A DNA stretch of 49,818 nucleotides from Actinomycetota bacterium (GTDB lineage: Bacteria > Actinomycetota > Aquicultoria > Aquicultorales > Aquicultoraceae): assembly GCA_018333515.1 (NCBI GenBank), contig JAGXSZ010000024.1:1-49818 (forward strand), written 5' to 3'. Of the stretch, positions 33,221 through 41,924 are shown piece by piece. Every line of letters starts with the position of its first letter. The stretch's first letter is position 1. Made by a program: the position numbers and the translations under genes. A model generated the notes under the pieces. The model saw nothing but the letters and a program-made list of their open reading frames with translations. It did not search any database and was not told the origin of the DNA.

Positions 33221-35044
33221 GTGGACGTTGCGCATTTTTGCGGAGATAACGCGGTTGTGAAACGGGTCGAAGAGCCGGTCGCTTTTATTCTGGTAAACGA
33301 CCGGAAAGATTTTGCGACATTCTATGAGACGCCGCGGACGCGCTACGAAGGATTCTTTATAGCACACGGAGATACTTTCATAAAAACCCTATCGCGCATC
33401 GTAAAGCGCGGAGTCGCCGACCGTCTCGAATTCTACCACGACGAGAATGCGGCGGCGCGCCGTTATGGCGCTAAAGCCGAACTCTACTCGGTCGTTCCCG
33501 ACGAGCCCGTCCTCGTCTACGAAGCATCCGGCAAAGATACCCTCCTGGTCCGCCTCGACATGCGCGACCAGTTCCATATCCCGCAATGGGGCAGGGACTA
33601 TGTCATCGGTGAGCGGGGCGACGTCGTCGTCGTCCGCTACAGCGATGACCGTGTTACCGAGCCGGTGTATCTCGCAATTCTTCACGACGGCGTCTTCCGT
33701 TCGCTCGGCTCATGGGTTCCTCTCGAATACGGCCGTGACAGGCAGCGAAACTCCGAGCCCGCGCTCCTTTACGAGTATGAACTCGGAGAATTCAGCGCGA
33801 AGCGCCTCGTCTTTGCGTTCGCCGCAAACGAGGCGCAAGCGGTTGCGCGGGCCGAAAAATATTCGGGCTTCACACGTTTTGACCTTCTGAAGCGGGAGCG
33901 GGCAAAGATCGAGCGGGCGGGCAAGGATGTCGGCCACGCCGAGAAAGAGATCGCGCGTTGCGGGGCGCAGGACGCGCTCGACGCGCTCTTTATAGAGAAC
34001 CGGATGCTCGCCGGCATGCCCTGGTTTACCAAGGCGTGGGTGAGAGATGAACTTATATCGCTACCCGCCCTTTCGAAGGAGCGAGCGAGCGCGGTTATCG
34101 CGAAGTATATCCGCGGCGACTGGGGCGGCGGGCGCCTGCCGGTCATTTTCGGCGGTCACAACTGCTGCTCGGACGGGTTGGGCCTCTTGTCCTGGGCCAT
34201 TCTCTTCGGCGGGATTAAGCTCGATGATGAGGATAAACAAGCCCTTGCCTTTAAACTGATGCGCGCAATCGACGAACTCGAAGAGACCGAGAACGAGTAT
34301 GGTTTTATCCCGTCACATGAGCGGGAGAGCTGGATGGACAGCCTTGGGCGGACCGGTTATCCGGTCGAGACACAGGCGCTCTACAGTAAAATCCTCCAAC
34401 TCGGAGAGCTTCTCACCGAAAGCGACTATTACGAGAAGAAACGCGCGACGCTTCTTAAGAATGTCCATACCCACTACTTTATCGACGGGTATTTGCACGA
34501 CCGGCTTTACGATGAGACGATGAGGCCCAATGTCTTCTTGGCGGCGCTCTTCGCCCCGGAGCTTTTAACTAAAGCGGAGTGGGAGTCGTGTTTCGATAGG
34601 GTGCTGCCGGCGCTCTGGCTCGAGTGGGGCGGCCTCGCCTCGGTCGAGCCAGAGCACGAGTGCTTCCGCGACGTGTCGGCGGGCGAGCACGATACCAGCT
34701 ACCATAACGGTGACAGCTGGTTTTTTGTCAACAACATCGCGGCGCTGGTGTTGCACAACATCAACGCCGCCAAGTACGCCGAATATATCGATGCCATCCT
34801 CGATGCGTCGACCACCGAGATTCTCTGGCATAATTATGCCGGCTACCCCGGCGAGATAAGCTCGGCGCGCGCGCTCGAGTCGTGGGGATGCGGCCTGCAG
34901 GGGTTTTCCGCGGCCGCCTACGTCTATCTCGCCAACCGGGAGCCGATACGGCGCCGCTCACTCGGCTCACTCTTCGCCCAGCCCTCGAAGTGGCGGAAGG
35001 GCCGGCTCCAAAAGGGGCTAGCCGCCCCGTTTCATGTGTTCTAA
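33221..35044 (+). CDS. Glycogen debranching enzyme (amylo-alpha-1,6-glucosidase, GH133-like)
   Basis: This 607-residue protein has an N-terminal beta-sandwich (about 1-225) and an (alpha/alpha)6 barrel. The barrel is marked by AGMPWFTKAWVRDELISLPAL, GHNCCSDGLGLLSWAILF, FIPSHERESWMDSLGRTGYP (acidic active site) and YHNGDSWFFVNNIAAL. It removes alpha-1,6 branch stubs, completing glycogen turnover with the GH57 enzyme. GTG 33221 follows AAGGA. Its TAA overlaps the TAG of the reverse-strand cyclase by two bases, so the genes converge without any spacer. Confidence 0.92.
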   Translation: MDVAHFCGDNAVVKRVEEPVAFILVNDRKDFATFYETPRTRYEGFFIAHGDTFIKTLSRIVKRGVADRLEFYHDENAAARRYGAKAELYSVVPDEPVLVYEASGKDTLLVRLDMRDQFHIPQWGRDYVIGERGDVVVVRYSDDRVTEPVYLAILHDGVFRSLGSWVPLEYGRDRQRNSEPALLYEYELGEFSAKRLVFAFAANEAQAVARAEKYSGFTRFDLLKRERAKIERAGKDVGHAEKEIARCGAQDALDALFIENRMLAGMPWFTKAWVRDELISLPALSKERASAVIAKYIRGDWGGGRLPVIFGGHNCCSDGLGLLSWAILFGGIKLDDEDKQALAFKLMRAIDELEETENEYGFIPSHERESWMDSLGRTGYPVETQALYSKILQLGELLTESDYYEKKRATLLKNVHTHYFIDGYLHDRLYDETMRPNVFLAALFAPELLTKAEWESCFDRVLPALWLEWGGLASVEPEHECFRDVSAGEHDTSYHNGDSWFFVNNIAALVLHNINAAKYAEYIDAILDASTTEILWHNYAGYPGEISSARALESWGCGLQGFSAAAYVYLANREPIRRRSLGSLFAQPSKWRKGRLQKGLAAPFHVF

Positions 35045-36588
35045 GGATGCATGCCGGGAACCTTGACAGCGAAAGAATCATGCGGTCCGTGCGCGGGTAT
35101 GGTTTTACCACATACTTCAACCCTGTTTCTGCCCAGGCTCTTCGCCCTATAAAGCGCCACGTCGGCGCTGTTCACAAGACCATCTCTAAATGACGAGTCA
35201 TCAGGGTATGTCGCCACGCCAATCGAAACCGTAAGCTTTCCGTTAGGTTGACTCTCCCCGCCGGCGAAACTAAAGGCTTCTATGCCGCGCCTTATGCGCT
35301 CGGCCAAATAGGCGGCGCCTTCTTTATCCGTCGTCGAAAGAAGGACGCACATCTCTTCGCCGCCGTAGCGGTAGGCGATATCGGCGTCCCTGACCGATTT
35401 GCGAATCAATTCGGAGACCAGTCGCAAAGCTTCGTCTCCGGCTTGGTGCCCGTTTTGGTCGTTGTAGTCTTTAAAGAAGTCGATATCTATCATGGCGAAG
35501 GAGAGTTTATTGTTGTAGCGTTTTGCTCGGCTGAACTCATAATCGAGGTCTTGGTGGAGCTTTCGCAGGTTCCACAAGCCCGTTAGCGGGTCGGTTAGGC
35601 TTAGCTGACCGGTGGTGGCGTGTACTCTATCGACACTCTTTCCGACCCAAAACCAACCCAAGACAGAGAGAAGCAGAAACGGCACGAACACCAAGAATTG
35701 GTGGATGAACTCGGTTCCGGCTTGGCCTTTGATGTATTCGGTATCGACGCCCGCCCTGACATACCACGGCACCCTCGATGCCCGCTCAAAACCGAAAGCG
35801 CGCTCTACGCCGTCGGGTGAGCGAACTTTGTCTATTCCTTGTTTTAGTCCGAACATGTTTTTGAAGACGCGCTCCTTCGAGATATCTTTGCCGATAAATT
35901 TCTTAGGCTCGCGATCTCTAGCGACCACAATCCCGTTGTTGTCGATAACGCAGATCGTAATATAATCGGGGATTTCGGGGCCCATAAGCTTATCTTGGAG
36001 TTTGGTCAGGTCAAAAGCGGCGGCTACCAGACCGACCCGTTCTTCCGAGGGGTCGAATACCGGGTAGGTTATGTGGACGATAGGCATTTTCGTGACTCCG
36101 CAGAACCTGAAGTCGCCGACGGATATTCCCGAGGCCTCCATGCCGCGTTTAAAAAAGGGCAGCCCGCGCACGGAGTTGTCGTCATGTCCTAAGGGTTCGC
36201 CCCCGTTCATATCCCGGCGCTCCGCCATAACTCGCCTGATTCCGTTGGCGTCGACAAAGGAGAGAGAGTTATAATATGGATATTTAAGGAGGATTCTTTC
36301 GAGAAGTTCTTTTATCTTGGGGTAGTCCCGGTTGCGCGCACTCTCGTTGTTTGCGATTGGAATCAAGACCTCACCGGTCGAGGTTATATACTCATCTAAG
36401 CTTATGGCGATGTTTTTAGCGACCCTTAAACTTTCCTGCTGCGCTTCGTTCTCAAGGCGATTGCTTATCATAACAGCTTGATAAATCGAAAAGCAGAAGA
36501 ACGGCAGGAGCATAACGATGAGGAGGATCGATAATCGTCCCCTTAGCGATAGTTGGCGGTTATTGTTTTTGTTGTTTAAAGTTATCAT
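35041..36588 (-). CDS. Membrane diguanylate cyclase with extracellular Cache sensor
   Basis: This 515-residue protein has a membrane span near 18-40 (ILLIVMLLPFFCFSIYQAVM), an extracellular double-Cache-like domain (45-300, with VGDFRFCGVTKMPIVHITYPV and RVPWYVRAGVDTEYI), a second span near 305-325 and a GGDEF domain (about 350-500). The active site reads RYGGEEMCVLL, so the last residue of the motif is Met in place of Phe. An inhibition site RDAD is present five residues before it. Probably still active. It senses a small external ligand and makes cyclic di-GMP. Converges on the debranching gene. Confidence 0.9.
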   Translation of the reverse strand: MITLNNKNNNRQLSLRGRLSILLIVMLLPFFCFSIYQAVMISNRLENEAQQESLRVAKNIAISLDEYITSTGEVLIPIANNESARNRDYPKIKELLERILLKYPYYNSLSFVDANGIRRVMAERRDMNGGEPLGHDDNSVRGLPFFKRGMEASGISVGDFRFCGVTKMPIVHITYPVFDPSEERVGLVAAAFDLTKLQDKLMGPEIPDYITICVIDNNGIVVARDREPKKFIGKDISKERVFKNMFGLKQGIDKVRSPDGVERAFGFERASRVPWYVRAGVDTEYIKGQAGTEFIHQFLVFVPFLLLSVLGWFWVGKSVDRVHATTGQLSLTDPLTGLWNLRKLHQDLDYEFSRAKRYNNKLSFAMIDIDFFKDYNDQNGHQAGDEALRLVSELIRKSVRDADIAYRYGGEEMCVLLSTTDKEGAAYLAERIRRGIEAFSFAGGESQPNGKLTVSIGVATYPDDSSFRDGLVNSADVALYRAKSLGRNRVEVCGKTIPAHGPHDSFAVKVPGMHP

Positions 36589-36655
36589 TGGTTGTCCTTC
36601 GAGAAACTTCGTATTAATGTCATCGGTAAGATACAGATATAGTATTAAGAGTAAT

Positions 36656-36868
36656 ATGCTAAATAGCGCGATTTCTCCGCTTTATTATGGAGTAGAATAT
36701 GTTGCATGGCTCGAAATCCTTGAAGAGGGCGCGAATATCGTCAACATCGGCCCGCTAATCCCGGAAGCCGGCGACCACCGCGAGGTCGTCGCGAGATTGG
36801 CGTCAATCGGGGGTGTGAACGAAGTCAATTGGATGACAAGGCCGGCACTGCAAGCAAGCGATATATAG
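36656..36868 (+). CDS. Small protein of unknown function
   Basis: This product has 70 residues from ATG 36656 (a start at 36617 is also possible). C/G-rich third positions through EILEEGANIVNIGPLIPEAG and DHREVVARLASIGGVNEV show it is truly coding. I do not recognise the family. It overlaps the TTG start of the next gene by 40 bases, suggesting coupling or a misjudged start. Confidence 0.5.
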   Translation: MLNSAISPLYYGVEYVAWLEILEEGANIVNIGPLIPEAGDHREVVARLASIGGVNEVNWMTRPALQASDI

Positions 36869-37311
36869 TCAGCTCATGCCTGGCGGGCCTCGCGACCCGT
36901 TACGACGCCGCGGCGGCGCCCTGCGGCAGCGTCGAAGCCGCAGTCGAGCGGGGGGCCGCGATACCGTTCTGCCCCGAGCAGGGCGGCGGTCTTAAGACAC
37001 CGCGTACCCCCGCCGAAATAGTCGGAGGTGACGGCCACGATGTATTAAAAGGGAACGCCCGAGTCATTACCGGGGACGGCGAGGATGTGACCGAAGAGTT
37101 TGTCCGAGGGGCCAAGCAGATGCTGATTCTTGCCCGGCTAACCCATGCGTCCGCCGCGATTCTAAAGAGCGACAGCCCCTCGTGCGGCGCGGGGACTATA
37201 TATGATGGGACTTTTTCCGGTAATATGGTAGAGGGCGACGGTGTAGCCGCCGCGCTCCTTAGAGAGGCGGGCTTTGAGATAATTACCGAGAAAGAGTTTA
37301 AAGATGATTGA
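36829..37311 (+). CDS. DUF523-family protein
   Basis: This 160-residue protein carries the family marks IVSSCLAGLATRYDAAAAPC near the start, IPFCPEQGGGLKTPRTPAEI in the middle and AAILKSDSPSCGAGTIYDG later, with three conserved Cys-containing sites that suggest metal or thiol chemistry. The function of the family is not settled; it is sometimes fused to DUF1722 or MazG-like domains. The start TTG 36829 is weak. It overlaps the PHP phosphatase gene by eight bases, so they probably form an operon. Confidence 0.85.
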   Translation: MDDKAGTASKRYIVSSCLAGLATRYDAAAAPCGSVEAAVERGAAIPFCPEQGGGLKTPRTPAEIVGGDGHDVLKGNARVITGDGEDVTEEFVRGAKQMLILARLTHASAAILKSDSPSCGAGTIYDGTFSGNMVEGDGVAAALLREAGFEIITEKEFKDD

Positions 37312-38095
37312 CTACCACGTCCACACCGCCCGCTGCGGCCACGCCGACGGTGAGATGTCGGACTACGTCGCACAGGCGCGCAAAATCGGCCTGCGGGAAA
37401 TCGGCTTCGCCGACCATCTCCCGCTTCTCACCACGGAGGACCCCTCGCTTACAATGACCTTGGACGAGTTCTCGGGTTATGTTCAAGAGGTCCATAGTCT
37501 GGCGGGTGATGCCGACGGCATCATTGTAAAGCTCGGCATCGAGGCCGATTATCTGCCGGGCTTAGAGCGCGAAACAGCGGCCTTGCTCGCGTCGTGCGAT
37601 TTCGACTACGTCATCGGGTCTATTCACTTCATCGACGGCTGGGGATTCGATGACGGCCGCTATCTCGAAGGTTATGCCCAAAAAGATATTCACACCATCT
37701 ACGAAGATTATTTTAAGCTGGTGGCGCAAGCCGCGGGCTCCGGGATGTTCGATATCATCGGACACCTGGACCTCGTCAAGAAGTACGGTTTCCGGCCTGA
37801 AACGGATATAACGAGTTTATTAGAGGATACGGTCGCGGCGATAAAAGAGGCCGGCGTCTGTGTCGAGATAAATACGGCCGGCCTTCGAAAGCCCGCGGGT
37901 GAGGTCTACCCTAGTGAGGCTATCTTGGCGCTCTGTTCGAAAGCCGGGGTCCCGATAACGCTAGGCTCGGACGCGCACCGTCCCGACCAGGTAGGCATGG
38001 ATTTCGACCATGCGTTGCGCCTCGCTGTCGCGGCCGGGTACCGGCGACTGACCGTGTTCGACGGACGCGAGCGCGACTATATCGACATCCCGTAG
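37304..38095 (+). CDS. PHP-family phosphatase, histidinol-phosphatase HisK/HisJ-like
   Basis: This 263-residue protein carries the PHP motifs YHVHTARCGHA (I), IGFADHLPLL (II), GIEADYLPG (III), IGSIHFIDGW, IGHLDLVKKYG and LGSDAHRPDQVG (IV), providing ligands for a trinuclear metal site. It matches monofunctional histidinol-phosphatases that dephosphorylate histidinol phosphate in histidine biosynthesis. No other his genes are close, so a broader phosphoester role is possible. The start overlaps the upstream gene. Confidence 0.87.
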   Translation: MIDYHVHTARCGHADGEMSDYVAQARKIGLREIGFADHLPLLTTEDPSLTMTLDEFSGYVQEVHSLAGDADGIIVKLGIEADYLPGLERETAALLASCDFDYVIGSIHFIDGWGFDDGRYLEGYAQKDIHTIYEDYFKLVAQAAGSGMFDIIGHLDLVKKYGFRPETDITSLLEDTVAAIKEAGVCVEINTAGLRKPAGEVYPSEAILALCSKAGVPITLGSDAHRPDQVGMDFDHALRLAVAAGYRRLTVFDGRERDYIDIP

Positions 38096-38148
38096 TCCCG
38101 TCGGGGTGTCATCGATGGAATTTATCCGGTGGGAGGCCCGGTTATCAT

Positions 38149-39171
38149 ATGGCTAAAGCACTTGTATTGATGTCGGGCGGTCTCGACAGTATCCTCGCCG
38201 CGAAGGTCCTTCAGGAGCAGGGCGTCGAAGTCGAGGCCGTTACGTTTATAACCCCTTTTTTTACGGCTAAAGAAGCTATAAAAGCCTCGGCGATGCTAAA
38301 TGTCCCGCTTCATGTGGTGGACATTACCGACGAGCATCTCACGGTGCTCAAGGAGCCAAAGCATGGATATGGGCGGTTCATGAACCCCTGCATAGATTGC
38401 CACGCGCTTATGATAAGGCGCGCGGCGCGGCTTATGCGCGAGATTGGCGCCGACTTTATCGCCACCGGAGAAGTCCTTGGCGAGCGCCCGAAATCTCAAA
38501 ACAGAAAAGCGCTCGACGTAGTCGAGCACGAGTCGGGCCTCGACGGCTACGTGCTGAGGCCGCTCTCGGCCAAGCGCCTTAAGCCCACCGTCCCCGAGCG
38601 GGAAGGGCTCGTCGACCGGGACCGCCTTCTGGCGATAAGCGGCCGGTCGCGCAAGCCCCAGATGGCGCTGGCGGAGCGGTACGGCATCGAGGAATATCCG
38701 TCACCCGCGGGCGGATGTATCTTGACCGACCCTATGTTCTCCGTGCGCTTGCGCAACCTCTTTAGAATCGAGGGCCGGCCATCGGTCAAAGACATAAACT
38801 TAATCAAGGTCGGGCGTATTTTTCTTTCACCGGAAGGCGTTTTAATCATTGTCTCGCGCAATGAGCGGGAGAACGAGGTCTTGTTGGAGACCGCGGGCGA
38901 AGGGGATATATTCTTCGAGGCCGAAGGCTATCCCGGCCCCCTGGCCGTTGTTCCGAAGAGTGACGCGGGGGAGGAGACTATTTACCTAGCGGCCGCCCTC
39001 ACGGCAAAATACGGCAAAGCGAAAGCGGCCGGCGAAGTCGATGTCGCCACTTGGGTACATGGCTCGGGAGAGAAGCGCCTTATCCACATCGTCGACCCGG
39101 CGAACGCCGTCGAGGTGACCCCGGCGCAAGGCGATGAATTGGCCAAGGTCGCTAGGGGAAAGAATTCGTAA
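38149..39171 (+). CDS. PP-loop ATPase related to tRNA-thiolation enzymes (ThiI/MnmA-like) with NFACT-R-like C-terminus
   Basis: This 340-residue protein has the pyrophosphatase loop VLMSGGLDSILAAK at 6-19, NPCIDCHALM (Cys pair) and IATGEVLGERPKSQ, then PSPAGGCILTDPMFS (a further Cys). The C-terminal part (about 200-340) has VGRIFLSPEGVLIIVSRNERENE, like the NFACT-R_2 RNA-binding domain. It would adenylate and sulfurate a uridine or a similar substrate in RNA; the target is not known. GGGAGG lies before the ATG. Single gene between the PHP and MTA genes. Confidence 0.8.
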   Translation: MAKALVLMSGGLDSILAAKVLQEQGVEVEAVTFITPFFTAKEAIKASAMLNVPLHVVDITDEHLTVLKEPKHGYGRFMNPCIDCHALMIRRAARLMREIGADFIATGEVLGERPKSQNRKALDVVEHESGLDGYVLRPLSAKRLKPTVPEREGLVDRDRLLAISGRSRKPQMALAERYGIEEYPSPAGGCILTDPMFSVRLRNLFRIEGRPSVKDINLIKVGRIFLSPEGVLIIVSRNERENEVLLETAGEGDIFFEAEGYPGPLAVVPKSDAGEETIYLAAALTAKYGKAKAAGEVDVATWVHGSGEKRLIHIVDPANAVEVTPAQGDELAKVARGKNS

Positions 39172-39227
39172 GGGTCGCGGCGTTCGACGGCCGGCATCGG
39201 CGCCGTGGCTATAGCGGCACCGAAGTG

Positions 39228-39256
39228 TTAACAAGCGGTTGAAACTGCGCTAGACT
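39228..39256 (+). promoter_or_regulatory. Sigma-70-type promoter of mtnP
   Basis: TTAACA (39228-39233), a 17-base spacer and TAGACT (39251-39256) predict a start near 39263, about 48 bases before the ATG. Confidence 0.5.
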
Positions 39257-39310
39257 AAGGTGTAGTTCGCTTAAAAGATAGACAGCTAGAGCTGACCGAG
39301 GAGGCATGCG

Positions 39311-40114
39311 ATGATTGAGAAGAAAGCCGACATAGGCGTATTCGGCGGGTCCGGGTTTTACGCGTTTCTCGAAAACGTCGAGGAGCTGGCGATCGAGACA
39401 CCGTACGGCGCGCCGAGCGACAAGGTCGCTATCGGCAATATCGGCGGAAAAAACGTGGCGTTTATGGCGCGCCATGGACGAAACCACCAGTTGCCGCCGC
39501 ATATGATAAATTATAGGGCGAATCTTTACGCGATGAAGTCGCTCGGCGTCGAGCGCATCATCGGGCCGTGCGCGAGCGGAAGCTTGCAGCCCGAGATACG
39601 ACCGGGCATGTTCGTCATCTGCGACCAGTTCATCGACAGGACGAGCGCCCGCCGGGACACCTTCTATGACGGCCCGATATCGACGCACGTCAGCGCGGCC
39701 GACCCTTATTGCGAGACGATGCGCGATGCCGCGTACGGCATAGCTAGAGAGCGGGGAATACCTGTCGTCAACGGCGGCACGGTCGTCGTCATCCAGGGCC
39801 CGCGCTTCAGTACGCGCGCGGAGAGCAAGTGGTTCTCGTCGAACGGTTGGGAAGTAATTAATATGACCCAGTACCCCGAGGCATATCTCGCGCGCGAGCT
39901 GGAGATGTGCTATCTCAACATCTCGCTCATCACCGACTATGACGTCGGCCTCGAGGGCATGGCGGACGTACCGCCGGTCTCACACGAAGAGGTCGTCAAA
40001 GTTTTTACCGAAAACAACGACAAGCTGCGGGACCTCTTGTTCGCGCTCATCCCGAAGCTGCCCGAAGAGCGTGATTGCCTATGCTTCAACGCCTTGGATG
40101 GCGCGCGGTTCTAA
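39311..40114 (+). CDS. mtnP: S-methyl-5'-thioadenosine phosphorylase
   Basis: This trimeric-type nucleoside phosphorylase of 267 residues starts IGVFGGSGFYAFL (phosphate loop), with MARHGRNHQLPPHMINYRAN, IGPCASGSLQ, VVVIQGPRFSTRAESK and VINMTQYPEAYLARELEMCY. It phosphorolyses methylthioadenosine to adenine and MTR-1-phosphate in methionine salvage. A close homologue class prefers methylthioinosine, and the specificity residues would need modelling. A strong GAGGAGG precedes the ATG. No other salvage genes are adjacent. Confidence 0.93.
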   Translation: MIEKKADIGVFGGSGFYAFLENVEELAIETPYGAPSDKVAIGNIGGKNVAFMARHGRNHQLPPHMINYRANLYAMKSLGVERIIGPCASGSLQPEIRPGMFVICDQFIDRTSARRDTFYDGPISTHVSAADPYCETMRDAAYGIARERGIPVVNGGTVVVIQGPRFSTRAESKWFSSNGWEVINMTQYPEAYLARELEMCYLNISLITDYDVGLEGMADVPPVSHEEVVKVFTENNDKLRDLLFALIPKLPEERDCLCFNALDGARF

Positions 40115-40280
40115 AGCGCCCTAGTCGAGTGTGCGTCCGACACTACTGTTACGGTTTCAAAATGTTTGAGTCGGCTGTCTTATCGACGCGGTTACCGATA
40201 TTGAGCATACGGGCTCGATTTGCGCCTAAGATAAGATAAAAGACAGAGAAAGACAGAGAAAGTCGAGTTTTTAGCTAGAA

Positions 40281-40309
40281 TTAGCTTGTATCATTGGTTA
40301 CAATATACT
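40281..40309 (+). promoter_or_regulatory. rex promoter with Rex-operator-like palindrome in its spacer
   Basis: TTAGCT (40281-40286), 17 bases and TATACT (40304-40309) form a promoter. The 18-base TTGTA-N8-TACAA (40286-40303) fills the spacer. Rex sites are TTGTGA-N6-TCACAA, so this differs only at the inner positions. Binding here would repress rex itself. Confidence 0.55.
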
Positions 40310-40370
40310 TTGACTATACAAAAGATTGTAACATCACTAACCGACATGCGGATGCGTGCATGCTCAATAG

Positions 40371-41072
40371 ATGAGCGAGGTGTTGTTATTGAGCGATATA
40401 CCTGAAGGCGTAATCGAACGACTCTCAACCTATTTGAACTGCTTGATAAAGTTTGAGCAGAACGGAATAGAAACGGTCTCCTCGGAGAGGTTGGGCGAAT
40501 CGAGCGGTGTCAACCCCGCCGAGATTCGCCGGGATTTCACGTACTTCGGTACGTTCGGGAAGAAAGGTGTCGGCTACGATGTCGACACCATGATAAAGAA
40601 TATCAAGAGGATACTCGGCTCGGATGAGCCTCACAAGATAGCGCTGGTCGGCGCCGGAAACCTCGGCTCGGCTATCGCGTCGTACGAGGGCCTTTTGCAG
40701 CACGGTTTTCACGTCGCGGCCATCTTCGACAACGACCCCAAGAAAATCGGCACCAACATACGGAATCTTGAGGTTTTCAATATCAAAGACCTGTCGCGGA
40801 TTCTTCGCAGCGCCGGCATCGCGATAGGCATCATCGCGGTACCGCCCGCCGCGGCGCAGCCCGTCGCCGACCTCCTTGTCGAGGGCAATATCTCGGTCAT
40901 CTTAAACTACACGCCGGCGCTTATCAGAGTGCCGCCCGGTGTGCAGTTGCACAACACCGACCCCGCGCAGCAGCTTCTGCACACTCTCTACTACTTGTCG
41001 GCCAACGAGAAGGGTCTTACCAGGAGAAAGCGCTCGTCTGTAACGGGCCCAAAGCGGCGGAGGAAAACATAA
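40371..41072 (+). CDS. rex: Redox-sensing transcriptional repressor Rex
   Basis: This 233-residue protein has a winged-helix N-terminal domain (VIERLSTYLNCLIKF, then ESSGVNPAEIRRDFTYFG) and a Rossmann domain with ALVGAGNLGSAIASY as NAD(H) loop. The domain-swapping C-terminal helix follows, then a basic tail RRKRSSVTGPKRRRK that is longer than usual. Rex binds DNA when NADH/NAD+ is low and releases on NADH, controlling fermentation and respiration genes. The palindrome in its promoter suggests autoregulation. Downstream tatA is separated by about 130 bases. Confidence 0.95.
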   Translation: MSEVLLLSDIPEGVIERLSTYLNCLIKFEQNGIETVSSERLGESSGVNPAEIRRDFTYFGTFGKKGVGYDVDTMIKNIKRILGSDEPHKIALVGAGNLGSAIASYEGLLQHGFHVAAIFDNDPKKIGTNIRNLEVFNIKDLSRILRSAGIAIGIIAVPPAAAQPVADLLVEGNISVILNYTPALIRVPPGVQLHNTDPAQQLLHTLYYLSANEKGLTRRKRSSVTGPKRRRKT

Positions 41073-41199
41073 AATGTTGTTGTCCGCCGCATTTAAGTGT
41101 ATGATTCAGGTATCTCGGTGGAGCGGGGGCGAAGATTTAGCACGAACCGCTTTTTCAACTCCATCGACGTGAAACAAATAGCTGAGGAGTTGTGATTAT

Positions 41200-41460
41200 A
41201 TGTTTCCATTAGCACAGAGCCTGGTCATGCCTGCGATAATAAATTTCTTGCCGGGTCCCAGCGAATTGATCATTATTTTGATCATCGTCTTGATAATCTT
41301 CGGGCCGAAAAAGTTACCGGAGATGGGCCGCGCAATCGGGCAGAGCATAAGAGAGCTGAAGAAAGCTACCGACAACAAGGACGAAGCTAAAGACGAAAAT
41401 AAAGACGCGCCCAAAGACGAAGCTAAAGACGAGGCTAAAGACGAGACCGTAATCAAATAG
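41200..41460 (+). CDS. tatA: Twin-arginine translocase subunit TatA/TatE
   Basis: This 86-residue protein has a short periplasmic/exterior start, one membrane span (ELIIILIIVLIIF), the family hallmark FGPKKLPEMG, an amphipathic helix (RAIGQSIRELKKA) and a low-complexity acidic/basic tail in which KDEAKDE-like units repeat. It forms the protein-conducting part of the Tat pathway for folded, often cofactor-bearing, proteins. No tatC is in the window. The gene ends near a terminator at 41563. Confidence 0.93.
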   Translation: MFPLAQSLVMPAIINFLPGPSELIIILIIVLIIFGPKKLPEMGRAIGQSIRELKKATDNKDEAKDENKDAPKDEAKDEAKDETVIK

Positions 41461-41562
41461 CGGGCGCTCGCGCTTTGCCGACAACGATGTTGCGGTTATC
41501 GGTGACGTCCGCTAGCTATTATAGAGAAGGCTCGTATGCTTAGCATGCTATTAATCGGATAC

Positions 41563-41594
41563 AAGAGAGGCGATTGCGCCTCTTCTATTTATTT
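41563..41594 (+). terminator. Rho-independent terminator after tatA
   Basis: AGAGGCG pairs with CGCCTCT around ATTG (41566-41583), followed by TCTATTTATTT. Confidence 0.65.
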
Positions 41595-41924
41595 AGCAAC
41601 GCCTTAGGCAAACCCTCGGAGATCCCAAGACCAAAACCCCTGCTCCCACATGTTCTTTCGCATCGGCCTCGCGTTATGAGTTCTGTTTAGGCTTGGTCGG
41701 ATTGGGTAAAGAGGGGACGCAAGTCGAAGTGAGTTCCGCCAACCGGGATCATAGTTCTCGATGCGGTTTGATTTGACGCGCATGACTTTACGATGTGAGT
41801 GGGAGATAGCACCTGGTAGTTGGTGCAGGTCGCAACAGCGCGACTAAGCATCGGAAGCGCTTGAGTGTGTTGTTTTTGCGCTTGCTCGGTGATCAAACAA
41901 TATGGCGAAAGGCGGAAAATCCTG
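41595..41924. other. Intergenic region before the histidine kinase
   Basis: No conserved gene is visible; the open frames here have Cys/Phe-rich, noncoding-looking translations. A TTGATTTGACGC stretch near 41767-41780 might hold a promoter for the kinase, without a clean -10 box. Confidence 0.35.
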
